Shown here in pieces: positions 49,966-60,835 of a stretch of DNA of 64,000 nucleotides. The position numbers and the translations under genes were made by a program. Each line of letters starts with the position of its first letter. The first letter of the stretch is position 1. Source of the DNA: Alitta virens (taxonomy: Eukaryota > Annelida > Polychaeta > Phyllodocida > Nereididae); the NCBI GenBank assembly GCA_932294295.1, contig OW028578.1, positions 34,618,685-34,682,684 on the forward strand, written 5' to 3'. The notes below the pieces were generated by a model, which ran no database searches, had not been told where the DNA came from, and saw nothing but the letters and a program-made list of their open reading frames with translations.

Positions 49966-51654
49966 GGGTCAAATGTCAAGGTCACTTAACTTAATAACAG
50001 TTATACTTAAGACTAGAAAAATATCATGTTAGGCAAAGTTTACGTGCCTGAAAAAATGTACATATCTTAATAATATTTTCTGTGAGCTAATTGACTTTTT
50101 CATAACTTATATTATTATAGGTTGTAACATATGTTATTGGTCACAAAAATGTCACTACAGTGTATCAGCATCATAGATAATTATTATGAAAATATGATTA
50201 ACCATTATATTTACTATTATACAAACACAATCTATTTTTGGAGTGCTTTTAATGACCAACACAAATAAATTAAGTACCGTATTCACCTTAAAACTTAAAA
50301 CAACCCACCTTCAACTCTGAAGATCTTTAAATGCATTGACCAATGATCACATGTGCCAACAAGTCCCAACATAACAACAATGTTTTGGCTTATATGGAAA
50401 CTAGGATTGGATTACCGGAATGCATTAAATAGAGCATGTCATTTAGAGCTCTCTATATTTAACTAAGGATCGGATTAGATTAAGTCTAGCTTAATATTGG
50501 AAGCGAGGATCTACTGTTATTAATTGTCATCAAAGGTAGGATTAAAAGATAAGGTCTTTCAGAAATGATTTTACAGTTAAATCTGGGACCAATAATATTT
50601 TATTTTTCTATTTTTGCTAAATTAAAAAAAATTATTTGTGTTTGCTAATATTATCAACTTTGATTTGTTTTTCATTGACACTTTTAAATTGTATTTTTTC
50701 AGATGCCACTGTTTGGTTACTAGAGCATCCACTAGAGGGATAAAAGTCTTCAAAGCCCCATACGCCACCTTGTGACAAGTATTATTATTCCACCAATTCA
50801 CAAAGTTGTCCAATTTCGAGCAATGTTCTAAGTGTAGAAGAAAAATAATATATAGTTCAATCCAATTTAACATATTAAATTAAAATCCACAAATCTGCAA
50901 AACATCAATATTGTATGATGATCCTAGAATCTAGGCTGTCTGTAATATTGTAACTTCAGTTGAGTTCATTTATTGGATTTAAACAATATACATAGTATTA
51001 TATAGATATATACATGATATTAAACATTCAAATAATTACAACCAGATGCACGTATTTGGCAAACTATATACAATTATATTATACATACTTAGGAAAGTAA
51101 TTGGGTGATTTTTCATACCATTATTTTACATTAGAGCATGTAATTCTGAAATTTGTTTCTAAACCACCCAACATGAAGTGCTTAGCTAGAGCTCCTAGTG
51201 GCCTGTGTTGCAAGTTTTTTTTTTTTTTTTTTTTTTTCACACTCTCTCAATTGCTACTCTGGTTGGTGTCATGCACAAAGCCAATTCTGTTGGGCAATCT
51301 TTGTCTTTATTCCTTGGAGATAAACCCATAGAACTACAGTGGAATTAGCTAAATGAAACCACCCCATGTATAACACATGAGGTGTCAGAATTAGGCACAA
51401 GAGGGCTCCTTTGATGGATGGCAATTCCACTTTCTGGCAAGTTAGTTACAGGCCATCACGCGAGGGGGCGTGGTATATCCATCAATCCCAAATCGAGGCT
51501 TTGTTTATTCTTGATTGTCTGGAAAAAAAAAAGCCTGCAGTTTTGCTGAAGAAATATTTGATTGTGGTAAATATTTAATATTGATGTTTCAAAAGAGTAA
51601 TTATTAATTTACTATGGTTTTAAATTATGTTGACTTAATGGTTTCAAATTCATT
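49966..51654. other. No recognised gene
   Basis: AT-rich, with a T(23) run near 51,215. If LRRC23 has 5' untranslated exons they could lie here or beyond; none can be supported. Confidence 0.4.
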
Positions 51655-51752
51655 GATAGCACCCATTTTGGGGTAGTGGGTTCGAATTCCTCTTGGTCGT
51701 TTAATTGGGTGAGCTGGTAAATTGCCAGCCCATTGTACTCAGTGTATATTAT
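51655..51752 (+). mobile_element. SINE fragment with B box
   Basis: GTGGGTTCGAATTCCTC is a tRNA-type B box. GCCAGCCCATTGTACTCAGT matches the SINE-1 body (CCCTTGTACTCGGTGTCTAT). Confidence 0.5.
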
Positions 51753-51804
51753 TGTTTTAGATTGATACCGAAGTGCATCAACATCAAAATAGAGATTGAT
51801 CTAA

Positions 51805-52335
51805 AGCCCCCTTCACACATAGCCGGATCAGACACCGGAGTATCACTCCGGCGTACTCCGGGTAATACCATGTAGACCTCGTGTTTATTTCTGGCATTGT
51901 CCGGCATTGTCCGGGGCAGTCCGGGACCACCGTGGGCCTCCGGGGGAAAAATTAAACATGTTCAATTTTTCATGCCAGAGGTCCCGGAGTAATTTAATCC
52001 ATGTTGATCCGTGTAGACTCCCAGTAGACTCCGCCGATCTCCGGGAATCTCCGTATTGACTCTGGCATTCTTTGTGTTATCTCCGGCTCAGTCCGGCATC
52101 AACCGGGCATGAAAATTTGCCGTGTTTCAACCATACATATCCGTGTAGCGACCGTATTCATCCATGTAAGGACCGTGTTGCTCCTTGTTGACACCGTATT
52201 GCCATCGTGTACACACCGCCAAACATTTCTTTTTTTGTTGAAATTTTCAGCTCTTGTTCCCGGACCACCCTGGAGTGAAAGAAATTTTACTCCGGGACAC
52301 TCCGGCGTGTTTTCCAGCTATGTGTGAAGGGGGCT
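51805..52335. mobile_element. HF-3, 531-bp element with terminal inverted repeats
   Basis: Termini AGCCCCCTTCACACATAGC and GCTATGTGTGAAGGGGGCT are perfectly inverted over 19 bases, then diverge but stay similar. Flanking triplets are TAA (left) and TTA (right), which would need one substitution to be a target duplication. The interior reiterates CCGGCATTGTCCGG, ACTCCGG and CCGTGTAG-type words. Same end pattern as HF-1 and HF-4 (AG...TCACAC...GCC). No gene. Confidence 0.75.
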
Positions 52336-52750
52336 TTACTGAAATATTGTGTACATTATTGTACAATATATTAACCAATTAATTCAATAAGATAAGTGCT
52401 GTACAATAAAAATAACCAATTATGTTATAGAATAGATAATTTTACTCCGGGACACTCCGGCGTGTTTTCCAGCTATGTGTGAAGGGGGCTTTACTGAAAT
52501 ATTGTGTACATTATTGTACAATATATTAACCAATTAATTCAATAAGATAAGTGCTGTACAATAAAAATAACCAATTATGTTATAGAATAGATAATTTTAC
52601 TCCGGGACACTCCGGCGTGTTTTCCAGCTATGTCTGAAGGGGGCTTTACTGAAATATTGTGTACATTATTGTACAATATATTAACCAATTAATTCAATAA
52701 GATAAGTGCTGTACAATAAAAATAACCATTTATGTTATAGAATAGATAAT
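52286..52750. repeat. 155-bp tandem triplication across HF-3 right end
   Basis: Three copies (52,286-52,440, 52,441-52,595, 52,596-52,750). Each contains the last 50 bases of HF-3 plus 105 bases of flank. Copies 1 and 2 look identical; copy 3 differs at about two sites (TGTCTGAAG, ACCATTTATG). Confidence 0.95.
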
Positions 52751-53745
52751 AATAGATTAGATTAGATTAGATTAGATAAGAATATAATCGAATATAATAG
52801 AAGAGAATAGAATGGTGAATGCTGTACAATAACCAATTATGTTATAGAATAGATTAAAATAGATTAGAATCATTAGATTAGAAAAGAAAAGAATATAATA
52901 TAATCGAATATAATATAAGAGAATAGAATAGAAGAGAATAAAATGGTGAATGCTGTACAATAAAAATAACCAATTATGTTATAGAATAGATTATAATAGA
53001 CTAGATTAGAATAGAATAGAATATAAAATAATAGAATAGAAGAATAGAATAGAATGGTGAATGCTGTACAATAAAAATAACCAATTATGTTATAGAATAG
53101 ATTAGAATAGATTAGAATCGATTAGATTAGAATAGAAAATAATAGAATAGAATAGAATGGTGAATGCTGTACAATAAAAATAACCAATTATGTTATAGAA
53201 TAGATTAGAATAGATTAGAATCGATTAGATTAGAAAATAATAGAATAGAATAGAATGGTGAATGCTGTACAATAAAAATAACCAATTATGTTATAGATTA
53301 GATTAGAATAGAAAAAAATAGAATAGAATAGAAGAGAATAGAATAGAATAGAATGGAATTGAAAATACTAGAAAAGAATCTAATAGAATGGAATAGAATA
53401 GAATAGAATGAAATAGAAGAATAGAATAGAATGGTGAATGCTGTACAATAAAAATAACCAATTATGTTATAGAATAGATTAGAATAGATTAGAATCGATT
53501 AGATTAGAATAGAAAATAAAAGAATAGAATAGAATGGTGAATGCTGTACAATAAAAATAACCAATTATGTTATAGAATAGATTAGAATAGATTAGAATCG
53601 ATTAGATTAGAATAGAAAATAAAAGAATAGAATAGAATGGTGAATGCTGTACAATAAAAATAACCAATTATGTTATAGATTAGATTAGAATAGAAAAAAA
53701 TAGAATAGAATAGAAAAAAATAGAATGGAATGAAATAGAATACAG
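52751..53745. repeat. Compound satellite seeded by the HF-3 flank
   Basis: Eight further copies of GCTGTACAATAAAAATAACC...TTATAGAATAG (52,821, 52,952, 53,063, 53,165, 53,264, 53,440, 53,543, 53,645), separated by GAATA/GATTA pentamer runs. The spacing settles near 100 bp. Confidence 0.9.
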
Positions 53746-54309
53746 AATGCTTTGTGTATTTGTCAGAATGAACAAATCCTCTCTCAGATGACATTTCAAG
53801 ATGTTTCATAAATTTTAGATGAGGTTTTACTCAAAAGTTTTAGAAGCTTGGTTTTGTTCTACAGGAAACACGACACACAACAACAGAACCTTTTGCAGTT
53901 TATGACTTAAGTTTTTGCACAAAACGAGACAATAAGTAAATGCAAATGATGTATGAATAATTCACTGAAACATTAGGTTGAAAGGTTCTAGCGCCATTTA
54001 AGGCTTAAGCACATAATTTTAAGGAGACTGATTAAATTTGGACAATAAGAGAGTATTTAATTAGATCTGTATGAAAGCTCACTTAAACTGGGTGTTCCAA
54101 ATACTGTGTTGTGTATTTAGATTTTGTAATTAGTTTAGTAAATTGTTTCGCTCATCCAATGGTTATTTCTATAATGAAATCAGAGATAAGTTATTATTAT
54201 AAGCAATATTTTTATGACTTTTTCTTAACATATCATGGCATAGTGTCATTCATAGCCAGGTGGTTGTTTATTGGGGTTAATTAATATAGCAATATACATG
54301 GAAAAGACA
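53746..54309. other. No recognised gene
   Basis: AT-rich unique sequence between the compound satellite and the next element group. Confidence 0.4.
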
Positions 54310-54750
54310 AAAAGGGCGTTCACACTATCACGTAATAGACCTACATATGAGGACGGATGGAATTTTTTCACTCTTGTGATTCACTCGCTGAGTGTTGATC
54401 AATCCTGGTTGTGCTTGACCACTCCACTCAGACCATATTTGGAGAGGGCAAAAATGTGTAAACTAGTTACATAACTTGCTCAGAGGTCCGTCGTCGAGCG
54501 ACGATTGGCGAACAACCATCTCCCGCCCGTCCTCTTCCGTGTGAACAATCTACGAGTGATCTACGAGTGCCTGATTGATGCCTGATGACGGATGTTCGCT
54601 TAACGTTTTACGGACGTCCAGTGAGCATTTGACGGATGTCCGATCTACAATTGCCCCACGTACGCTCATAGAAAGAAGTTATACGTGATTAACAGGGCCA
54701 CGAGTGAGCACATATAGCCAATTTTTGAAGTAAGTGGGCATACGTAGGTC
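54310..54750. mobile_element. HF-5, possible left end of another HF-type element
   Basis: AAAGGGCGTTCACACTATCACG fits the HF end pattern. The interior to 54,690 reiterates words such as CTACGAGTGAT and GACGGATGT. No matching right end occurs in the window. HF-4 begins directly after it. Confidence 0.4.
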
Positions 54751-55069
54751 TTAAGGGGGGTTCTCACATAGCCAGTTTTCCCGGTAAAGCCGGTATTGTT
54801 CTCGTATAATTATGTGATATTGCGCAAAATCGGGCATCAGTACCGCAACCGTGGTTATTGGGAGGTTGTTGTAGACAGATGTTTTCAAAACTTCCAAACA
54901 CCAAGTCACACGTGAGACACTCGTAGAAGCCGGCAGGTTAACCGTCGCACACGTTGGTGTTAAGAACCCGAGAGGTATGTGTGCGATGATTAAACCGTCG
55001 GCTTCTACGTGTGCACTCACGTGTACCACGGATAAGTCACCGGTTTATAAATCTATACCTACATACGCT

Positions 55070-55210
55070 ACCTGTGACTCACCTGTGACTCACCTGTGAC
55101 TCACCTGTGACTCACCTGTGACTCACCTGTGACTCACCTGTGACTCACCTGTGACTCACCTGTGACTCACCTGTGACTCACCTGTGACTCACCTGTGACT
55201 CACCTGTGCC
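55070..55210. repeat. 11-bp tandem array in HF-4 left subterminal region
   Basis: ACCTGTGACTC repeated 12 to 13 times with almost no change. Confidence 0.95.
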
Positions 55211-55448
55211 ACGAGTAAGTCACCGGCTGCTACATTAATGACGGGTGCAGGATGGTTGCAGGGCTGGTTGGCTCGTCACATGACCTCGGCCAGCAGTATA
55301 TAATCATTCGCAGTTAGGCAAACTTCAGTCACACCTCTGCCTTTAATAGAAACTGATCGACCTCACAGTAGTCTTCTCTGCTGCTGCTGTTTGCTGTTTC
55401 AACTTTAACTTTTCACCCAAGTCTACTGCCAGTCTCCTGCCAGGTCTT

Positions 55449-56883
55449 GTGCCAAGTGCCAGGTCTTCTGCCAAGTCTTCTCTCAAGTCTTCTGCCAAGC
55501 TTTCTGATGTTGACATGGAAGACAGCCACAGAGATCCAGACTTTGATGTAGAGAAGGAGAAGAAAGACACCATGATGATAGTGATGCCAGTGAATTTCCT
55601 GCCACCCAGGCCTCCTCCGCCACTGCTCCTGCTGCATCTCACAAGAAGCCAATAAGAAAGACTGAGAAGCTTTTTCTACCTGCTAATGACGAGCAAGACA
55701 TCGCTGACTGGTACCGGGAGAATAACATATTCTATGACAGGACCAGCCAGACGTGACTACCAGAATCATCAGAGGAAGATGAGGCTCATCGAGGACAAGG
55801 CACAGACCCTCAGTGTCCCCTGTACTGGGCTACAGTTGAAGACCTGGCTTGAGTCTATCAGAACCAGTGCTGGGAAGCTCATCAAGCAGGGTCCTTCCAG
55901 TTCAGCCAAGAGAAATCCGACAGAGAAGGAGAAGTGGATTATCTCCAACTTTGGGTTCCTTGAGCAACACATCTCCACTCTCAAGGATGCTGTCTTGTCA
56001 AGCTGTCGACCTAAAGAAGAAGATTGCAAAGAACAACAAGCAACAGCTCCATTGCAGGGCAGCAAGATTCTGGGCCTGAAGAACTGGAAGAAGTTGAAGA
56101 AGTTGATGTCGAGCCAAGTCCAGTCTTCCAAGCGACAACCAAGGGTGGTCCCTTCAAGAAGAGGAAGAATACTGGTGATCATTCTTCTGCAACAAGCTCC
56201 AAATTAGCTGACATTGTCCAGACTGCTCAGCCGACAGCTATAAGGATTGACCAGCACATCAAAGCCATCGCACAGCCTCCTCTTCCTCCTGCAGATCTGA
56301 AGACCCTGAGAATCCGCTCGATGACTGACTACATATATTCTGAGTGTCTTCTGTTGGACTTGGACACGTATGACGATGTCGAAGCCCACCAGATGTTGTT
56401 CTTCCTGCAGCTGAAGGCGCAAGTCAGGAGGAACAAACAGCAGCAACAGCAGCCACAGCAGCAACAGCAGCAGTTGATTATTCAGCAGCAGCAGCAGCTC
56501 CATCAGCAGCAGCAGGCCCAGATGTTTCAGCCGACGTTCAGCCAGTTCCAGCACGCTACTCCTGAGAAACAATGGACTACCCTGCAGACTATGTCTGCAC
56601 AGCCATCTTCTTCAGCTTCTTTACAGCCTGCAGGAACTTCTTCAGCTGCCACGTTCCAGCCTTCAGGTACCTACCAATCTTCTGAACTGGACCTTTATCT
56701 TCATTGGGTGTCTTCCCTGCTGTACCTTCTCCAGTGGTGCCTGATTCTTCTTCCTTGAGCCGTCCTTCAGTGGGATCCTTGCTGTCTGCCAGTGACAACG
56801 TTCCTGCCAGTTCGACTCCACTCAACATGAGCCAGCTGATGAACTTGTCCTTCCTTATGCCTCAGATGTCTCCGAAGAAGTAA
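55449..56883 (+). pseudogene. Frameshifted MADF-like, poly-Gln protein gene of HF-4
   Basis: The coding signal is continuous but shifts frame at least three times. An N-terminal Ser/Lys-rich and acidic stretch (55,449-55,600) is followed, in another frame, by KTEKLFLPANDEQDIADWYR to about 55,755. The next frame continues RDYQNHQRKMRLIEDKAQTL, LKTWLESIRTSAGKL and KEKWIISNFGFLEQHI (to ~56,030). A third has KKRKNTGDH, MTDYIYSECLLLDLDTYDD, a QLKAQVRRNK segment and a Gln-rich run (56,429-56,520). The end, from about 56,718 to TAA at 56,881-56,883, is back in another frame. The first half resembles a MADF (Myb/SANT-like) DNA-binding domain; the 56,340-56,440 segment weakly recalls a BESS motif. Such Myb-like proteins accompany transposases in PIF/Harbinger transposons and bind their ends. 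Introns cannot be wholly excluded as the cause of the frame changes, but no clean GT/AG pairs are evident. Confidence 0.6.
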
Positions 56884-57371
56884 TCACCTTATCCTGTTCC
56901 TGTTCCTGTTCCTGTTACAGTAGATGTCCAGTAGAAAAAACAAGAAAACTTCAAAAAAATGTATGGCCTTTTTCAAGGCCACCAAATCCTCCACCGTGAC
57001 AGCCAGCCTTAAAACTTAGTACACCTAGTTCATGTAATTAACTCACTGGGTCGTTCCTTGTAACCTTCACAGTCGTGATTGACATGTGCTTGATACGCCC
57101 CTCACATGTACAAGCCGTGGAGTCTCCTGTCATAAACGTGATTTATCCGTGGCTCACCCGGCATCAGACCAGGAATCATAAGTATTCTACGTGTGATCCG
57201 CCGGGTGACCGTGATTCACACCTCGTTGCCGCCAACTAACCCGTCATCTTAAGCCCCGCCCCTTTTTGCTTCCAACAACCGTGGTGAAGTCGTCAAAATG
57301 TGATATTACATAATTATATGAGAGCAATACGGCTTCACCGGTAAAACCGGCTATGTGAGAACCTCCCTTTA

Positions 57372-57682
57372 TACGTGATAAGGCTGAAATAACTTGTAAA
57401 ACTTAGCTAATATTTTTGTCAACAATTGCTTATAGGAATTGAGTCATTCTAGGCACAGTCCAAATGTCAAACAAGAACTAATATACATTTTTCAAAAGAA
57501 AGCTGTTTTGATGAACTTTCTGCTCAAATATTTTTTAATTAGAAGAATTGTGAAGTCTCTATTGGCACTGTATATTACCTTTTTTAACTCAAAATTATTT
57601 GGAATCAATATAGTACACAGTCTTAACATTTAGATTTCTTAGACTTTATCTTAGACTATACACGGAGAGTGAAATCAATATG
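57372..57682. other. No recognised gene
   Basis: AT-rich flank of HF-4. Nothing assignable. Confidence 0.4.
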
Positions 57683-57913
57683 TCATATCATAACAAAATG
57701 GCGTGTGGTATAGGTTACAATACATAGACACCTGATAAAGTCTTGAGAAATATCTTTGGGGAGATCTCTTTCCTGTAGAACATACAAGTATTGACGTCTG
57801 CTGCAACTGCCAGCTCTGTGTGGTGTAACTTTACTGTAGAGAAGAATTCGGATCTTTGGATCCCTTTGGATCTCTCCAGTTGGATCTCTATCTATTGTGT
57901 AATCTTGCCTCAT
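57683..57913 (-). CDS. Unassigned possible exon
   Basis: A 76-codon frame on - with unusually balanced composition for this AT-rich region (IRILLYSKVTPHRAGSC, YLYVLQERDLPKDISQDF). It starts with an ATG preceded by an in-frame TAG and has a CAG|GTGTCT donor-like site near 57,732. I recognise no domain. It may be a first coding exon of a - strand gene whose remaining exons I cannot find, a pseudogene fragment, or chance. Confidence 0.25.
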   Translation of the reverse strand: MRQDYTIDRDPTGEIQRDPKIRILLYSKVTPHRAGSCSRRQYLYVLQERDLPKDISQDFIRCLCIVTYTTRHFVMI

Positions 57914-58729
57914 CTAACATCTTCAGTTTGATCAATGGTCGGTTGAGGTGCGAGGAATTTGGCCCACAGTCAAAACATGCATTTACTGTCAATCAATCAA
58001 TGAGGGGAGAAAGATAGGATAAAATGAGGAAGGTATAACGGCGCCTTGTGGCAATTTGAGGAGTAAGTTACATGTTGGGAAATTTTTTAAAAGACATGAG
58101 ATAGAAGTTGTAAAATTTAATAGAAGATAATATCAGTAGTTGTGGGAAATTAATTATTAGTTTTAAGAGAATGATTGAGGTTGTGCAAAAGAAATGGGAT
58201 ATAGAGAGGTGAAAACTGCAGAAAAGAAATGGAGAGAGAATGATTAGTGTGTAGAAAATTATATTTCTGGGGATGATAGACTTTTGGAAAACAAATGGGG
58301 AAAGGGGGGGGGGGTTAAAATGCCAAATCATCAAGTTGAACAATGATAGAAAACAAATAAGTGTTTCTCGATTCTGATACTAACCAAATTTAGATTATTT
58401 AGTGTAGTTTAAATTATTGTTGAAAATAATATTATATATATAGAGGGATGGAGACGAACCAACCTGAAAATTCTAGTCATAAAAGTGACAACCATATTTA
58501 GATTATGATTCGAAATATTGATGAAGAAACTAAATCAAATTCAAATATTCAATCTAAATGTCAAATAATATCATTATTATCTGGGTTGCATTTTCATCTT
58601 TCATTTTTATGAGCCAATTATATTAGGTATCTCTAGCTAGTTATGACTTGCCTTGTTCTAAGCTTCAGGCTGTTTTCATAACATGCTTTTATAAACCCTA
58701 TCGTCTTCTGGCAGCGATTAGTGTGTCAT
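57914..58729. other. No recognised gene
   Basis: AT-rich with a G(11) run near 58,305 and a short (TA)n near 58,432. Nothing else noted. Confidence 0.4.
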
Positions 58730-58928
58730 AGAACCCACCTCTCTCTCCCTCCCCCCTCCTAGGTTTCCTCCTGGCCTGTTGCCAAGTAAAGAGCCTTCCA
58801 ATATACTAGGAGCAAAACCAACACCTGCACAGGTGCATCATGGGATTACACAATGCCCAGGGCCACGTAGTCACGTGGTCAAGTCTCGCGCAGGTCGATA
58901 AGGCGCGAGAGGTTAAAGATTTCACCAT
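58730..58928 (+). promoter_or_regulatory. Promoter-like CpG-containing block
   Basis: Local rise in GC. Contains CATGGGATTACA, CACGTAGTCACGTG, CTCGCGC and GGCGCGAGAG, motifs typical of housekeeping promoters. A donor-like CACCAT|GTAAGT has its GT at 58,929-58,930. It could start a + strand transcript, or a divergent one covering the possible exon at 57,683-57,913. No downstream exon is supported. Confidence 0.3.
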
Positions 58929-59091
58929 GTAAGTTGTAGCAATATTGATTTAGTGGTATTTTATTCATTTATTCTACAGTCAGACAGACAGGCAGTTTGT
59001 CACCAATGGTGTAATTGTAAAGTCTGTTGAGACTGATTGAGTGATGTAACGTGTAAAAACTACATTTAAATTTTACATTTTTTACAGTCAG

Positions 59092-59372
59092 TAATCAGTC
59101 AGTCAGTCAGTCAGTCAGCACGTTAGTCAGTTAGTCAGTCAGCCAGTCAATCAGTTATTCAGTCAGCCAGTCAGTCAGCTAGACAGTCAATCAGCCAGTC
59201 AGTCAGTCAGTTATTCAGTCAGTCATTCAGTCAATCATTCAGTCAGTTATTCAGTTATTCAGTCAGTCAGTTATTCAGTCAGCCAGTCAGTCAGTCAGTT
59301 ATTCAGTTATTCAGTCAGTTAGGTCAGTCAGTCAGGCAACTAATTAGCCAGTCAGTCAATCACCCAGTCAAG
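59092..59372. repeat. CAGT tetranucleotide array
   Basis: CAGT units with CATT, TATT and CAAT variants; a TTATTCAGTCAGCCAGTCAG segment recurs. Confidence 0.9.
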
Positions 59373-60689
59373 CAATATATTTTATACACTAGTTTGTAGT
59401 TGTTAGTCATATTTTAACATTGACTATACATGTCCATAGCTTTTATAAATAACAATGATGTCATGTCTATATTTTTCTTATTTATTTGTACATAGGAGTT
59501 ATTTTTGGGAAGCAAAATGTACCATCAATATTTGAAGAATACATGTAATTGACCCTTTGGAAGACATTTTTGGCACAGACCCCATTGTCAATATAAGGCG
59601 TCATTTTACGACAGAATGACAGGAATTTTATGTCCAATTGATTGGGTATTTTATGACCCATTGATTAAGAATTTTGTTTCAACTTCACTAACTTAATAAA
59701 ACCGTGTTGCAATGTTTTTTTTGCGAAAAGTTATCAAAGTGGTTAAGTTGCGAAAATGACGCTTCAAAACACCTGACAAAATACATAAATATCAATATTT
59801 ATTTGTTTTTGTCATAATTAATGTGTGTGAATATTACACTTGCAGGTTTATTTCAAGATGTGTACTTACAAAATTAATTAAATGACTTCAGTTTAAATAT
59901 TTTTCAAGGCGAAAATCATTGACAAGTAGTTTTTTTATCTTTAAAAAAAAATCAATATATTTTATGGTGTTGAAAATGCTATGCTACGCTTGATATTTTT
60001 AATGACACTTTTTTATTTTTTATTTACTCAAACATGCAATATGTCACAAAAATGTTCTACCCCAACTTAATTATCCTAGCTATAAAAATGCTATCCATAA
60101 TCATAACTCTATTAAAACCACAAATACAATGAAAAACAATTTCTTAAGTTATGCCAAATGTTGTGCCATCTTAAAGTAAATACACACTGAATTTATATCA
60201 AACTAAAAAATGTCTGTATAATTATTGATTTGGCAGTACAATTCAGTCTCTAGCCATGCTGGAAAAAACAGACAGAAAAAAAAAATCCATTATATTGACA
60301 TTAGCCTTGCATTGTTCAGAAAAAAAAGTCTTTTCAATCCTGACTACTTTTGTCATCCAATCCAACATGTTGTCCGCATGATCACATTACAATCAATGCG
60401 AATGTCACTGGAGACTAATTAGAAATCAATTCATGCTTTTGGACGGAGCTCTAGACAGAAAAATAGGAGAAAAATAGATATAGTTGAATGCATTCGCAAT
60501 AAAATCTTTATAAAAACGAGTTTTGATCTGTAAAAAAAAAAAGCAAATTCACTACAAATACATTTTTCATAATTATGGTAATATAGCCAAGATCAAATTA
60601 CGAATTATTAAGATGGTTTCAGCTATTGATTGATATCATAACTGGAATTATAGTAAATAATCATAAATAATCTATTGATAATGACATTG
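59373..60689. other. No recognised gene
   Basis: AT-rich with several A(8-10) runs. No exon or mobile element supported. Confidence 0.4.
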
Positions 60690-60835
60690 TATACCTTTAA
60701 CTTTTATACCATGTATATATTTTGAATATAGGAATAGTGAGTAGAAGTAGACTTAATTAATACATATTTTTATCAGTTAGTTTGACAAATGTATCATGTA
60801 TGATATTACTGTGTCAATAAAAGCATATATAATAT
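60690..60835 (+). mobile_element. LINE 3' end fragment
   Basis: ATGTATCATGTATGATATTA followed by GTCAATAAAAGCATATA is close to the 3' end of the LINE fragment at 11,873-11,920. Only the 3' UTR is left, as in strongly 5'-truncated LINE copies. Confidence 0.5.

Larger units (their letters stand above)
54754..57368 (+). mobile_element. HF-4, 2,615-bp element with terminal inverted repeats and an internal gene remnant
   Basis: TTA flanks both ends (54,751-54,753 and 57,369-57,371). Termini AGGGGGGTTCTCACATAGCC and GGCTATGTGAGAACCTCCCT are inverted with one mismatch over 20, and similarity extends to about 65 bases. Subterminal regions carry reiterated ACCTGTGACTC and CGTGTGA-type words. The right subterminal block CCCCGCCCCTTTTTGCT matches the same position in HF-1, so the two are relatives despite different outer ends. 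TWA duplication plus a Myb/MADF-like gene suggests PIF/Harbinger affinity. No transposase is visible. Confidence 0.8.

Noticed and set aside
51805..52338. Perfect 3-bp target duplication for HF-3
   Set aside because: Flanks are TAA and TTA, not identical; kept as probable only.
55686..56207. 173-codon frame as an intact gene
   Set aside because: It covers only the middle of a coding signal that changes frame on both sides; treated as part of one broken transposon gene.
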